Assembly: GCA_052117605.1 (NCBI GenBank) | Contig: JBQKIT010000009.1 | DNA length: 64,000 nucleotides | Strand: one strand, 5' to 3' | From: CAG-791 sp000431495 | Lineage (GTDB): Bacteria > Bacillota > Clostridia > Lachnospirales > Lachnospiraceae | Shown here: piece after piece, positions 17,542-26,895 of the stretch | Layout of the letters: the number at the start of each line of letters is the position of its first letter | Position numbering within the stretch: the stretch's first letter is position 1 | Notes under the pieces: generated by a model | The model's input: only the letters and a program-made list of their open reading frames with translations | The model's database searches: none | What the model was told of the DNA's origin: nothing | Position numbers and translations under genes: made by a program

Positions 17542-18588
17542 CTATTTTTTTTCTGTCAGAAACTCTGCCAGAGAGTGTACGGTTTCTCCGTTTAATTTCA
17601 CCGCGGGCTGTGCGTTGGTCATGGAATTAAGGATGGCCTCTTCAACCGCCTCGGCGGCCGGAGTGAAGACGCGATTGATCCGTTCCTCCGGGAAGATTTT
17701 CAATTCCGTAAATCCGCTTCCGCAGCAGTCACCGAGAAGATTTCCGTTGGAGAAGCCAAGGACAATATCACCGGAGCCTGTTCCCATGTAGGAGCCGGTG
17801 CGGACAAGACCGACCACAGCACGCTTCAGAACACGCTTCAGCTGCCGGGAGGAGAGCGGAAGATCGGTCCCGAGGATCATCATGATAGAGCCGACGTCGG
17901 GAGTGGATGCTGCGCGAAGAGTTTTCCGGATCCTTTTTCCGACAGGCTCGCCGCAAATGGAGAGATTCTCAAGACTTCCGAAGTTGGACTGGACCAGAAC
18001 GCCGATGGTGTAATTGTGTCCGGCAAAACGAATGATGCGTGAAGCAGAGCCAATGCCGCCCTTTAAGTCACAGCAGATGGTTCCCCGGCCTGCCCCGACA
18101 TCGCCCTGGGCAAAATCAGGATCGTTCCGGTCCGCATCCGCGATGGCGGCAAGGACATGCTCCTCTTCCACTGCCCGCTTTCCGATGTTGCTGATCTGAG
18201 AGTCATTGGTTTCTCCGACCAGTACATTGACGCTGCGGACGGTTCTGCCGCGCTCCTCTTCCTGCTGAAGAATGTAGCCGATGAGGGCATCCGTCACCTT
18301 TCCGACATTCAGGGTATTGGTAAGAGCAATGGGGGATTCCAGACAGCCAAGCTCCTCGACCTGCAGGGTTCCTGCGGTCTTGCCGTATCCGTTCAGTACA
18401 TAGGCGGCTGCAACCGGCTTTTCTTCATAAGCGGTTCCGGCGCAGGGGAAAATGACAGTGACGCCGGTGTGGACATCGTCCTGATCCACGGTGCAGTGTC
18501 CCACGCGGACTCCCGGCACATCGGTGATTTTATTATGGGGGCCTGTTTTTCCAGACCCGATCTGATAACCGTAATCGCGAATATTCAT
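17542..18588 (-). CDS. P1 family peptidase (DmpA-type L-aminopeptidase/D-esterase)
   Basis: 348 residues, an N-terminal-nucleophile-fold peptidase that self-cleaves before a Ser. The conserved cleavage region PDVGSIMMILGTDLPLS is present, with the probable nucleophile being the Ser after Gly, and the family-typical start ITDVPGVRVGHCTVD is intact. Members release N-terminal amino acids or hydrolyse D-amino acid amides and esters. GGAGG precedes the ATG. It is first in the operon with the M55 peptidase; both suit degradation of imported peptides. Confidence 0.92.
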   Translation of the reverse strand: MNIRDYGYQIGSGKTGPHNKITDVPGVRVGHCTVDQDDVHTGVTVIFPCAGTAYEEKPVAAAYVLNGYGKTAGTLQVEELGCLESPIALTNTLNVGKVTDALIGYILQQEEERGRTVRSVNVLVGETNDSQISNIGKRAVEEEHVLAAIADADRNDPDFAQGDVGAGRGTICCDLKGGIGSASRIIRFAGHNYTIGVLVQSNFGSLENLSICGEPVGKRIRKTLRAASTPDVGSIMMILGTDLPLSSRQLKRVLKRAVVGLVRTGSYMGTGSGDIVLGFSNGNLLGDCCGSGFTELKIFPEERINRVFTPAAEAVEEAILNSMTNAQPAVKLNGETVHSLAEFLTEKK

Positions 18589-18698
18589 AATATAGATGCC
18601 TCCTGCGATCTATCTTATAGCTTTCGAACGGGATAAGGAAGAGGAATTGCAGGAAGCGTCCGCTGCGAAAAAGATACAAAAAAGATATGAAAAACAGA

Positions 18699-18727
18699 TT
18701 GACGCGGAAAAAAAGGAGTGCTATAAA
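18699..18727 (+). promoter_or_regulatory. sigma-A promoter of the peptide importer operon
   Basis: TTGACG (18699-18704), 17-nt spacer, TATAAA (18722-18727). Transcription should start near 18734, giving a leader of about 150 nt. Confidence 0.75.
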
Positions 18728-18770
18728 ATTGGTTACCGAGAGATGAATACATGTATACAATCGAATGGAG

Positions 18771-18856
18771 GAAGCTTCGGATTGGACCGGAGACTTCAGA
18801 AATCAGGATTGATTCGGCAAGGACGTCGTTTTCGCAGGAAAACGACGTCCTTTTTC
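18771..18856 (+). promoter_or_regulatory. structured leader with intrinsic terminator (attenuator) before the peptide importer
   Basis: Within the leader a hairpin (18771-18797, arm GAAGCTTCGG with loop ATTGGA) is followed by a perfect 14-bp terminator stem (18820-18833 with 18838-18851, GCAG loop) and five T. The terminator ends 30 bp before the lipoprotein start codon. No T-box or known riboswitch core was recognised. A 48-codon frame from 18743 runs through it and stops overlapping the lipoprotein ATG. Confidence 0.7.
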
Positions 18857-18885
18857 GTATCTTTCAAAGAGGAGGAGCAAGTATC

Positions 18886-20592
18886 ATGAGAAAACACTGG
18901 AGCGCAGCAATTAGTTTTGCTCTTGCGGCCGCCATGCTGGCGGGCTGCGGGGCATCCGGAACCGCAGATACCGCGGCAGATTCGACCGGAGCATCCACGG
19001 GAGCGGAAAGCGCGGCGGCAGATACTGCGGAGAGCGCAGAGGCGGCTGCAGGTGACGCAGGAACGCTTCATCTGGCATGGACCGCGGACATTCAGACACT
19101 GGATGTTCAGACAACCAGTGCAAACTACATGATTCCGATGAACGTGTTTGACCGTCTGTTTGAAATCAAGCTGAACGATGATGGCTCAACAGAGCTGGTT
19201 CCGAGCCTGGTCAAGGAATATACCGTAAGCGATGACGGACTGACCTATCACTTTACCCTTCGTGATGATGTGAAGTTCTCCGATGGAACGACGCTTACGG
19301 CAGGAGATGTGGAATTTTCTCTGGTTCGTCTTCTCGGACTGGACACCAGTGTGAATACGGATTTTGCTTCCTGCATTCTGGGTGCAGACGAGTACATCGA
19401 GCAGGAAGGCTACAGCTATGATGACACCGTGGAAGGCATTTCGGTGGAGGACGATACGAATCTGACCATTACGCTCGCTTATCCTTTTGCAGGCTTCCTG
19501 TATGAGCTGGCAACCCCGGCAGGCTGTATTTATTCGAAGGCTGCGGTGGAAGCTGCAGGCGATGACTATGGAAATGACTACAAGGCAGCCATCGGCTCCG
19601 GTCCTTATGTGATCACCGACTGGACCAGAGACAGCGGTATGGAGCTTGAGCTCAATCCGGAGTACTGGGGGGAAGCTCCCAGCGCAAAGAAGGTCGACAT
19701 TCAGATCGTTCCGGATGCATCGACAATTAACATGATGTTCCAGAACGGTGAGATCGACATTCTGGACTGCGATGATCTGGATTCCTCGGTTGTGGAATCT
19801 ACCTACAAGACCGCGTATGCGGATAAGATTGTTACCTCCAACCGTCTTGCTACGACCTACCTGATTCTGAATGAGGATGATCCGTATCTCGGAGACGTCA
19901 ATGTCCGGAAGGCCATTCAGATGGCTATTGACCGTCAGAGCATTCTGGATACGGTATACAGCGGTGATGGAAATCTGTGCGACGGCATTTATCCGAAGGG
20001 CCTGATCGGCTACTCGGAGGAGAATCAGGGCTGGCTGAAATATGATCCGGATGCAGCGAAGAAGCTTCTTGAGGATTCCGGCTATACGGACGGAGAAATC
20101 AAGATGGAGCTTGCAGCAGACAGCTCAGCATCCTCCAGTGTGACGCTGGTTCTTCAGATGGTACAGGCAAACCTGCAGGCAATCGGAATCGACGCCTCCA
20201 TTGTTTCCTATGACGAAGCAAGCTGGCTGGCACTTCGTAAGTCCGGCGAGATGAATTCCTTCGTGGCAACCTGGACCGCAGACTTTAACGATCCCGACAA
20301 CTTCATTTACACCTTCTTTGGCAACGACGAGAAGACGAAGATCCGCAGCATCAACTACAAGGATGAAGACACCATGAAGCGCGTCGAAGAAGCAAGAGCG
20401 ATTACAGACGAAACCGAGCGCCTTGCCGAGTACGATGCACTGGAAAAGAAGATTGTGCAGGACGATGCCGCATGGGTTCCGCTGTTCGGCCGCACGCACC
20501 TGTTCGTTATCAGTGACCGTGTTGCAAAGTTTGTACCCCACTGGGCTGGCTACAGTGATTTCAATATCAGCGGTGTAACGATGGCAGAGTAA
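18886..20592 (+). CDS. peptide-binding lipoprotein of a Dpp/Opp ABC importer (SBP family 5)
   Basis: 568 residues. A lipoprotein signal ends in MLAGC with Cys21 lipidated, then an Ala/Ser/Thr-rich linker, then the family 5 binding protein (TFTLRDDVKFSDGT-like segment around YHFTLRDDVKFSDGT, and FADPDN-like TADFNDPDN near the end). It binds di- or oligopeptides outside the cell. The ATG at 18886 is preceded by GAGGAGG; a longer in-frame start at 18751 would run through the leader terminator and lose the signal peptide, so it is rejected. First gene of a five-gene importer. Confidence 0.93.
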   Translation: MRKHWSAAISFALAAAMLAGCGASGTADTAADSTGASTGAESAAADTAESAEAAAGDAGTLHLAWTADIQTLDVQTTSANYMIPMNVFDRLFEIKLNDDGSTELVPSLVKEYTVSDDGLTYHFTLRDDVKFSDGTTLTAGDVEFSLVRLLGLDTSVNTDFASCILGADEYIEQEGYSYDDTVEGISVEDDTNLTITLAYPFAGFLYELATPAGCIYSKAAVEAAGDDYGNDYKAAIGSGPYVITDWTRDSGMELELNPEYWGEAPSAKKVDIQIVPDASTINMMFQNGEIDILDCDDLDSSVVESTYKTAYADKIVTSNRLATTYLILNEDDPYLGDVNVRKAIQMAIDRQSILDTVYSGDGNLCDGIYPKGLIGYSEENQGWLKYDPDAAKKLLEDSGYTDGEIKMELAADSSASSSVTLVLQMVQANLQAIGIDASIVSYDEASWLALRKSGEMNSFVATWTADFNDPDNFIYTFFGNDEKTKIRSINYKDEDTMKRVEEARAITDETERLAEYDALEKKIVQDDAAWVPLFGRTHLFVISDRVAKFVPHWAGYSDFNISGVTMAE

Positions 20593-20631
20593 GCACAAAG
20601 ACAGCGGAGAACGTCCGGAGAAGAGGTAAAC

Positions 20632-21552
20632 ATGAAACAGATCGTAAAACGAATCCTCGGGACCATTCCGGTTCTGATCGGTGTCATCCTTCTGATTTTT
20701 ATCATGCTGCGGGTGGTGCCGGGCGATGCGGTGACGACGCTTCTCGGGGAGCATGTCAATCAGGAAACCATTGACCGCCTGACCAAGTCCATGAATCTGG
20801 ATAAGCCGATGATGGAACAGTTCTTCACCTATCTGGCAGGGCTCCTGCGCGGCGATATGGGACAGAGCTACAAATACAATCGAAGCGTAACCTCCATGAT
20901 TATGGAAGCTTTCCCTTATACCGTGCAGCTGGCGGTGATGGCGGCTGTTTTTGCCTGGGTGATGGGAATGATTCTGGGCGTCATAGCTGCGATCAGACAG
21001 AATCATCTTCTGGACCATCTGTTCATGGGGCTGGCATTGTTCGGCGTATCCATGCCGATTTTCATGACCTCGCTCCTTTTGCAGTATCTCCTTGCATTTA
21101 AATGGAAGGTGCTCCCTCTGACCTCCGATGGAACGCTCGTTTCGATGATTCTTCCGGCAATCGCACTTGGCTGGAACAGCGCGGGAAGTGTGGCGCGAAT
21201 TACAAGATCCAGCCTTCTGGAAGCCATGCAGGCGGATTACATTGATACGGCGAGAGCCAAGGGCCTGATGGGCGCAAAGGTGATTCTGTTTCATGCACTG
21301 AAGAATTCCATGCTGCCGGTCATCACCATGATGGCATTGCAGCTCTCCAGTATGCTCTCCGGCGCCGTAATAACGGAAAGCATCTTTGCAATTCCCGGAA
21401 TCGGACGCCTTGCAACCTCGGCAATTTCCAACCGGGATATGCCGGTTCTGCAGGGAACCGTAATCTTTACTACAGTGATCGTTATTGCAGGAAACCTCCT
21501 GGCCGATGTACTGTATTCGGTTCTGGATCCCAGAATCCGGAAAGGAGCGTGA
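20632..21552 (+). CDS. peptide ABC transporter permease, DppB-like
   Basis: 306 residues with six predicted helices and the DppB hallmark start VLIGVILLIFIMLRVVPGD. The EAA loop DTARAKGLMGAKVILFHALK contacts the ATPases. It pairs with the next permease, whose gene starts within a few bases of its stop. Whether the cargo is dipeptides or longer peptides is not decidable; adjacency to D-aminopeptidase favours peptides. Confidence 0.94.
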   Translation: MKQIVKRILGTIPVLIGVILLIFIMLRVVPGDAVTTLLGEHVNQETIDRLTKSMNLDKPMMEQFFTYLAGLLRGDMGQSYKYNRSVTSMIMEAFPYTVQLAVMAAVFAWVMGMILGVIAAIRQNHLLDHLFMGLALFGVSMPIFMTSLLLQYLLAFKWKVLPLTSDGTLVSMILPAIALGWNSAGSVARITRSSLLEAMQADYIDTARAKGLMGAKVILFHALKNSMLPVITMMALQLSSMLSGAVITESIFAIPGIGRLATSAISNRDMPVLQGTVIFTTVIVIAGNLLADVLYSVLDPRIRKGA

Positions 21553-21557
21553 ACGTT

Positions 21558-22508
21558 ATGACGTATCGGAGAAAAAAAGAACTCATCGCTGCACTGGAGA
21601 ATGGAACCGCGGCAGCTTCTTCGGAAGAAAAATCGCGGGAGCTAATCAGCCAGGTGGGAGAAAAGGACGGAATCCGGGAGAAGCTGCTGCGTATGTGCAG
21701 GCAGAATAAGCTGGCGGCGTTCTCGGCGCTTCTCATTCTTCTGATCATTCTTGCATCTGTTTTTGCCCCGGTCATTGCTCCCTACGGAGAGGCGGAGCAG
21801 GACGTCATCAACCGTCTGCAGGCACCGAGTGCACTGCACCCCTTCGGAACGGATGAGCTTGGACGGGATGTATTTTCCCGGATCCTTTACGGCTCGCGTG
21901 TTTCGCTGGTTATCGGTATTCTGCCCAGTGTTCTGGCACTGGTGATCGGAATTATTCTGGGACTTCTTGCCGGCTACATTGGCGGGAAAACAGATGTCAT
22001 CATCATGCGGATCGCAGATATCATGCTGTCCATTCCGTCTCTTCTTCTGGCGATGGTAATCATGTATACCCTGGGCAGCTCCACCATCAACCTGTTCCTT
22101 GCACTGTCGATGATCAACTGGGCGAGCGTTGCCCGTGTGGTCCGTTCGCAGACGCTTTCCCTGAAGGAGAGTGAATATGTGGAGGCGGCGCGCTCCATCG
22201 GTGTGTCCAGATGGAAGATCATGATCCGTCATATTCTGCCGAACTGTATTCCCAGTCTGATTGTCCTGTTTACGCTGGAGGTTCCGTCCTCCATCCTGTC
22301 CGAGAGCTCGCTGAGCTTCCTGGGAATCGGTGTTCAGCCGCCGGCAGCTTCCTGGGGTCTGATGGTTAACCAGGCGAAGCAGTTCCTGTTCACGCAGCCC
22401 TGGCTGTGCCTGGCGCCCTGTCTCTCCATCATGGTGGTTGTGCTGGCATTCAACTTCCTCGGAGACGGACTTCGCGATGTTCTGGATCCGTACATGAAGA
22501 ACAGCTGA
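21558..22508 (+). CDS. peptide ABC transporter permease, DppC-like
   Basis: 316 residues. A cytoplasmic N-terminal tail of about 50 residues precedes helix 1 (AAFSALLILLIILASVF), as in DppC/OppC; HPFGTDELGRDVFSRILYG and the EAA loop EAARSIGVSRWKIMIRHILP are present. The ATG at 21558 is preferred over an in-frame GTG at 21549 because AAAGGAG lies about ten bases upstream of the ATG. Second permease of the importer. Confidence 0.94.
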   Translation: MTYRRKKELIAALENGTAAASSEEKSRELISQVGEKDGIREKLLRMCRQNKLAAFSALLILLIILASVFAPVIAPYGEAEQDVINRLQAPSALHPFGTDELGRDVFSRILYGSRVSLVIGILPSVLALVIGIILGLLAGYIGGKTDVIIMRIADIMLSIPSLLLAMVIMYTLGSSTINLFLALSMINWASVARVVRSQTLSLKESEYVEAARSIGVSRWKIMIRHILPNCIPSLIVLFTLEVPSSILSESSLSFLGIGVQPPAASWGLMVNQAKQFLFTQPWLCLAPCLSIMVVVLAFNFLGDGLRDVLDPYMKNS

Positions 22509-22548
22509 AGCAGGCAGGAATACGACAGATCAGAGAGGAAGGTGCACT

Positions 22549-23520
22549 ATGGGCGAAGAGCAAAATGTTCTGGAAATCAAAGAACTGAAGTCATATTTTT
22601 ACACGGAAAAGGGTGTGGCAAAGGCCGTTGACGGTGTGAACATCACGATTCCGAAGGGGAAAATCATCGGACTTGTCGGAGAAAGCGGCTGCGGAAAGAG
22701 CATGACGGCGAGATCCATCATGGGACTTCTCAAATATCCGGGCAAAATAGCCGGCGGAAGCATCCTGTTCGAAGGAAAGGATCTGGCAAAGCTTCCGGAG
22801 AGAGAGCTCCGGAAAATCTGCGGCAATGATATTTCGATGATCTTTCAGGAGCCGATGACGAGTCTGAATCCGGTTCTGAAGGTGGGACGGCAGGTTCAGG
22901 AGACTCTCCTTGTTCATGACCGGACGATCGGCAAGGAAGAAGCGAAAAAGCGCGTCATCGACATGTTCGAAAAGGTTGGAATCCCGGAGGCGGGGAAGCG
23001 CTATGACAGCTATCCGCATGAGCTGTCCGGGGGACTGAGACAGCGCGTGATGATTGCGATGGCGATGATCTGCAAGCCGCATCTTCTGATTGCGGATGAA
23101 CCGACTACAGCGCTGGACGTTACGATTGAAGCACAGATTCTTCGGCTGATGAAGCAGCTGCGGGATGAAACCGGGACCAGTGTTCTGATCATTACGCACA
23201 ATCTGGGCGTTGTGGCAGAAATCTGTGATTATGTGTATGTCATGTACGCCGGCCGGATTGTGGAGCAGGCACCAACCTGTGAGCTGTTTGATCATACCGC
23301 GCATCCGTATACGAAGGGACTGATGGCATCCATTCCCCGCATTGGCAATAATCCGGAGCGTCTTCATACCATTCCGGGTGTTGTGCCGAACCTTCTGCAT
23401 CTTCCGGAGGGCTGCACGTTCTGCACCAGATGTGAGTGCGCTGTGGAAGCATGTCGGAAGGAGAAGCCTGTTCTGAAAAAGGTGGGCGAAGAGCATTGGT
23501 CGGCATGTGCCATACAGTAG
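22549..23520 (+). CDS. peptide ABC transporter ATPase, DppD-like
   Basis: 323 residues. Walker A GESGCGKS, signature LSGGLRQRV and Walker B LLIADEP are intact. The C-terminal oligopeptide/dipeptide extension carries several Cys (CTFCTRCECAVEAC), where DppD homologues often bind an Fe-S cluster. It acts as a heterodimer with the next ATPase. Confidence 0.94.
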   Translation: MGEEQNVLEIKELKSYFYTEKGVAKAVDGVNITIPKGKIIGLVGESGCGKSMTARSIMGLLKYPGKIAGGSILFEGKDLAKLPERELRKICGNDISMIFQEPMTSLNPVLKVGRQVQETLLVHDRTIGKEEAKKRVIDMFEKVGIPEAGKRYDSYPHELSGGLRQRVMIAMAMICKPHLLIADEPTTALDVTIEAQILRLMKQLRDETGTSVLIITHNLGVVAEICDYVYVMYAGRIVEQAPTCELFDHTAHPYTKGLMASIPRIGNNPERLHTIPGVVPNLLHLPEGCTFCTRCECAVEACRKEKPVLKKVGEEHWSACAIQ

Positions 23521-23561
23521 AGGAACCGGTGCCGGAAACGACACGCGGGAGTGAGGTGAAC

Positions 23562-24542
23562 ATGAGTAGCGAAAAAGAAATTCTGCTTCATGCGGAAGGC
23601 GTATATAAAGAATTCCCAACGGGCCAAAAAGGTCAGAAGGTACATGCGGTCAACGGAGTCAACATGAAAATCTATAAGGGAGAAACGCTGGCCCTTGTCG
23701 GTGAGAGCGGATGCGGAAAATCGACGCTTGGACGGACCATGATTCACATGCTGCCGGCGACAGACGGTGTCATTACCTTTCACGATCAGGAAATCTCCTC
23801 TATGGATGAGAAGACCTTCCGACCGCTTCGGCCGAAGCTGCAGATGATTTTCCAGGATCCCTATGCCAGTCTGGATCCGAGAATGACGGTTCGTGATATC
23901 ATTGCTGAGCCGCTGGAGACGTATCATGTCTGCAAGAATAAGGAAGAGACTACAGAAAGGGTGCTGGAGCTGATGAAGGCGGTTGGTGTTCCGGTGGAAT
24001 TCCAGAATCGTTATCCGCATCAGTTCTCCGGAGGGCAGCGGCAGAGAATCGGTATTGCAAGAGCCATTGCACTGCAGCCGGAGCTGATTGTATGTGATGA
24101 GCCGGTGTCTGCACTCGATGTGTCGGTGCAGAGCCAGGTTCTGAATCTTCTGAAGGATTTACAGCAGAAGTGCGGTCTTACCTACCTGTTCATCGGGCAT
24201 GATCTGTCCGTGATCAATTTCATTGCGGATCGAATTTGTGTGATGTTCCTCGGGAATGTCTGCGAGATTGCAGAAAAAGAGGATCTCTATGCAAAACCGC
24301 TGCATCCCTACACGAAGTTTCTGATGGATGCCATTCCCAAGGCAGATCCGCATGTCCGCGGGGAGCATAGAAAAATGCTGATGGGAGAGATTCCGAGCCC
24401 TGTGAATCCTCCGTCCGGCTGCTGCTTCCGTACCCGTTGTCCGTATGCGACGGAGCGGTGTGCAAAGGAAAAGCCGCAGCTTAAGAAGGTAGATGGCCGG
24501 TATGTTGCCTGCCATCACGTGGAGGAGCAGTTTCCGGCTTAA
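23562..24542 (+). CDS. peptide ABC transporter ATPase, DppF-like
   Basis: 326 residues. Walker A GESGCGKS, signature FSGGQRQR and Walker B LIVCDEP are intact, with the C-terminal Cys-rich oligopeptide extension (CCFRTRCPYATERC). The start at 23562 follows GTGAGGTGA; longer in-frame starts overlap the preceding gene. Last gene of the importer; its 3' end overlaps the convergent KtrA gene by four bases. Confidence 0.94.
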   Translation: MSSEKEILLHAEGVYKEFPTGQKGQKVHAVNGVNMKIYKGETLALVGESGCGKSTLGRTMIHMLPATDGVITFHDQEISSMDEKTFRPLRPKLQMIFQDPYASLDPRMTVRDIIAEPLETYHVCKNKEETTERVLELMKAVGVPVEFQNRYPHQFSGGQRQRIGIARAIALQPELIVCDEPVSALDVSVQSQVLNLLKDLQQKCGLTYLFIGHDLSVINFIADRICVMFLGNVCEIAEKEDLYAKPLHPYTKFLMDAIPKADPHVRGEHRKMLMGEIPSPVNPPSGCCFRTRCPYATERCAKEKPQLKKVDGRYVACHHVEEQFPA

Positions 24543-24552
24543 AGCCGGAAAC
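24530..24552. other. perfect hairpin overlapping both convergent stop codons
   Basis: An 11-bp perfect inverted repeat (arm GTTTCCGGCTT) with a one-base centre spans the stop codons of the importer ATPase and KtrA. Neither side has a clear T tract, so it may stabilise 3' ends more than terminate. Confidence 0.55.
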
Positions 24553-25186
24553 ACTTCTGAACCATATTCTGCGGTCCGAGCAGAAGAACCGAGCTTCCGG
24601 TATGGAAAACCGTATCGGGAGCAATATTCATGTTAAGCCTGCCGTTTTCCCGGATTCCGAGGACGTTGATGCTGTATTTACTGCGGAGATTCAGCTGCAG
24701 GAGGCTCTGATCCTCCCAGCTTTCCGGAATGGCGAGCTCGTAGATGGAATAATTCTCATCGAGCTGCGAGTAATCCAGAATCTTATCGGAGGAGCAGCGG
24801 ATTGCGGTCCAGGCCGCGAGCTGCTTGGCGGGATAAATGACTTCGTCGGCGCCGTTGTGAAGAAGAAGGCGTTCCTGGATCCCGTGAGATGCCTTGGCAA
24901 TAATCTTGCGGGCACCCAGCTCCTTCAGCAGGACAACGGAGATGATGGAGGCTTCGAAGTTTTCTCCGATGGTGACGATGCAGGCATCGAAATTCTGAAC
25001 GCCAAGAGAGGACAGGAAGGAACGGTCTGTGGCGTCCCCTATCTGACCGTCTGTCAGATAGGGAAGTGCCCGCTGGACCTTGTCCTCATCCATGTCAATT
25101 CCGAGAATCTGATGGTGCATGTCATACAGTTTGCGTGCGATGTGGTTGCCGAAGCTTCCAAGTCCGATCAGTAAAAAAGTCTTCAT
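24539..25186 (-). CDS. ktrA: potassium uptake regulatory subunit KtrA (TrkA family)
   Basis: 215 residues: an RCK_N Rossmann domain (FLLIGLGSFGNHIARKLY, acidic residue in GIDMDE for the ribose) and an RCK_C domain from about 135. It binds ATP/ADP or NAD(H), and often c-di-AMP in the RCK_C domain, and gates the membrane subunit encoded just upstream (52 bp away). Cytoplasmic ring on the inner face of KtrB. Confidence 0.9.
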   Translation of the reverse strand: MKTFLLIGLGSFGNHIARKLYDMHHQILGIDMDEDKVQRALPYLTDGQIGDATDRSFLSSLGVQNFDACIVTIGENFEASIISVVLLKELGARKIIAKASHGIQERLLLHNGADEVIYPAKQLAAWTAIRCSSDKILDYSQLDENYSIYELAIPESWEDQSLLQLNLRSKYSINVLGIRENGRLNMNIAPDTVFHTGSSVLLLGPQNMVQKCFRL

Positions 25187-25238
25187 ATCGATATCCTTTT
25201 ATCCTTTCCGGGGTAACGTTCGAAAAGCGTTATCCTGC

Positions 25239-26588
25239 CTATCCTACAATCAGATTCTCCTGCGGGTAATGGAGTTCGCTCCCCGCACGGGGCGAGATGG
25301 TTGCAAATACAACTGTCAGTCCGCCGACTCTTCCGCAGAACATCATCAGCACAAGAATCAACCGAGAGACCGTTCCGAGCTCTCTTGTGATGCCGAGGCT
25401 TACGCCGACGGTTCCGATGGCGGAAGCGGTTTCGAACAGACAGGAGATCAGAGGAAGCCCCTCAAGTCTGCTGATGATAATGCCGCCTGTCACAAAAACA
25501 GTCAGATACAGGAAGAGAATTGCAACCGCATTCCGGATGACAGCAGACGGGACCCTGCGGTGGAACATCTGCGTGGCATCCTTGCGGCGGAAGACGGCAA
25601 AGGCAGTTGCAGCAAGGACCGCAAAGGTCGTGGTTTTCATACCGCCTGCGGTGGATCCCGGGGATCCGCCGATGAGCATCAGGAAGATCATGACAAGAAG
25701 CCCGCCCTCACTGATCTGCGCATAATCGACGGTGTTGAAGCCGGCCGTCCGCATGGTCACGGACTGGAACAGTGAGCCCCAGAACCGCTGGGGAAGCGGC
25801 ATTTCCGCAAGCTCGAAAAAGAAGAAATACAGTGCCGGAAGAAAAATGAGAATGCCGGTGACGGTCAGCACCGTCTTCGTCTGCATGGTGCAGAAGCGGA
25901 AACGGAACCGATTCTTCCGGAGGTCATCCCAGACAGAAAAGCCAAGGCCGCCGATGACGATAAGAAGCATGATCGTGATGTTGATCACCGGGTTTGCCAC
26001 ATACCAGCACAGGGAAGAATACGGTTCCAGATGTCCCATCAGATCGAAGCCGCCGTTGCAGAATGCGGACACAGAGTGGAAAAGTCCGTACCAGATGCCC
26101 CGTGCAGGTCCGAAATCCCGGACAAAAACCGGCGTCAGAAAAGCCGCGCCCAAAAGCTCCAAAAGGATGGAGGTTTTCAGGATGAAACCGGTCAGACGGA
26201 CAATCCCGCCTACCTGAGCCGCAGAAATCGACTCCTGCATGGTGCTGCGCTGCCGGAGGCTGATCCGCTTTCCGGAGAACAGGAAAACCGCGAGCGAAGC
26301 GGTGACAATTCCCATGCCTCCGATCTGAAGAAGAAGCATAAGAATCACCTGACCGAACAACGACCAGTAGGTAACCGTGTCCTTTACAACCAGGCCGGTC
26401 ACACAGGTTGCTGAAGTGACCGTGAACAAGGCGTCCGCAAAGGAAGCCCCCTGCCGGTCTCTGGTGGCGATCGGCAGCATCAGAAGAAGTGTTCCGATCA
26501 GAATGACGCCAAGAAACCCGAAAAAAATGATCTGTGAAGAAGTCAGCTCCGGACGCCGCCGGAACACCCGTTTCGTCTCATTATTCAT
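25239..26588 (-). CDS. ktrB: potassium uptake transporter KtrB (TrkH family)
   Basis: 449 residues, eight or more hydrophobic helices in four M1-P-M2 repeats. Selectivity-filter-like segments with a key Gly are seen as ATCVTGLVV, SAFCNGGFD, MRTAGFN and ASAIGTVGVS. It forms the K+ (possibly Na+-coupled) pore with KtrA. First gene of the minus-strand pair; only about 100 bp separate it from the oppositely oriented glp promoter. Confidence 0.93.
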   Translation of the reverse strand: MNNETKRVFRRRPELTSSQIIFFGFLGVILIGTLLLMLPIATRDRQGASFADALFTVTSATCVTGLVVKDTVTYWSLFGQVILMLLLQIGGMGIVTASLAVFLFSGKRISLRQRSTMQESISAAQVGGIVRLTGFILKTSILLELLGAAFLTPVFVRDFGPARGIWYGLFHSVSAFCNGGFDLMGHLEPYSSLCWYVANPVINITIMLLIVIGGLGFSVWDDLRKNRFRFRFCTMQTKTVLTVTGILIFLPALYFFFFELAEMPLPQRFWGSLFQSVTMRTAGFNTVDYAQISEGGLLVMIFLMLIGGSPGSTAGGMKTTTFAVLAATAFAVFRRKDATQMFHRRVPSAVIRNAVAILFLYLTVFVTGGIIISRLEGLPLISCLFETASAIGTVGVSLGITRELGTVSRLILVLMMFCGRVGGLTVVFATISPRAGSELHYPQENLIVG

Positions 26589-26681
26589 AGATAGATCTGT
26601 AATCGTCCTTTCCCTGCCCGCCTGGCTCGGTACCCCGGCGAAAGCTATCCCTATCTTACATCATTTGCAGCAAAAACTGTG

Positions 26682-26710
26682 TTGTATTCCGCTAAAGTTT
26701 GTGTGATACT
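26682..26710 (+). promoter_or_regulatory. promoter of the glycerol operon
   Basis: TTGTAT (26682-26687), 17-nt spacer, GATACT (26705-26710) with an extended -10 TG one base upstream. Start expected near 26717. Confidence 0.6.
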
Positions 26711-26764
26711 GTTTTTACAAGCGGATGGAAACATCCTCGAACATTGAAATTGCCGAAGAGATGA

Positions 26765-26812
26765 TGAGTGTGGCGAAAGTGACGAGGTTTACTTTTGCTG
26801 CGCTCATTTTTG
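26765..26812 (+). terminator. intrinsic terminator in the glp operon leader (probable GlpP-controlled attenuator)
   Basis: A 16-bp stem (26765-26780 with 26791-26806, some G-U pairs) and 10-nt loop are followed by TTTTT. It sits between the promoter and glpP, so the operon can be expressed only by read-through. GlpP proteins are known leader-RNA antiterminators, which suggests self-regulation by glycerol-3-phosphate. Confidence 0.75.
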
Positions 26813-26895
26813 TATATCAGGCAGCACCAGCCGAAAAGAGAAAGACAGAGAGCCGGGCTTGCCTGGCGGGCAAAGAGCGAAGAAAGGCAGAGAGC

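Noticed and set aside
18751..18885. N-terminal extension of the peptide-binding lipoprotein
   Set aside because: It would translate the leader terminator and bury the lipoprotein signal; the ATG at 18886 has the ribosome site.
26589..26700. c-di-AMP (ydaO-type) riboswitch before ktrB
   Set aside because: Some GGGG/GCC-rich similarity on the minus strand, but the stretch is too short before the opposing glp promoter and no terminator or conserved core could be matched.
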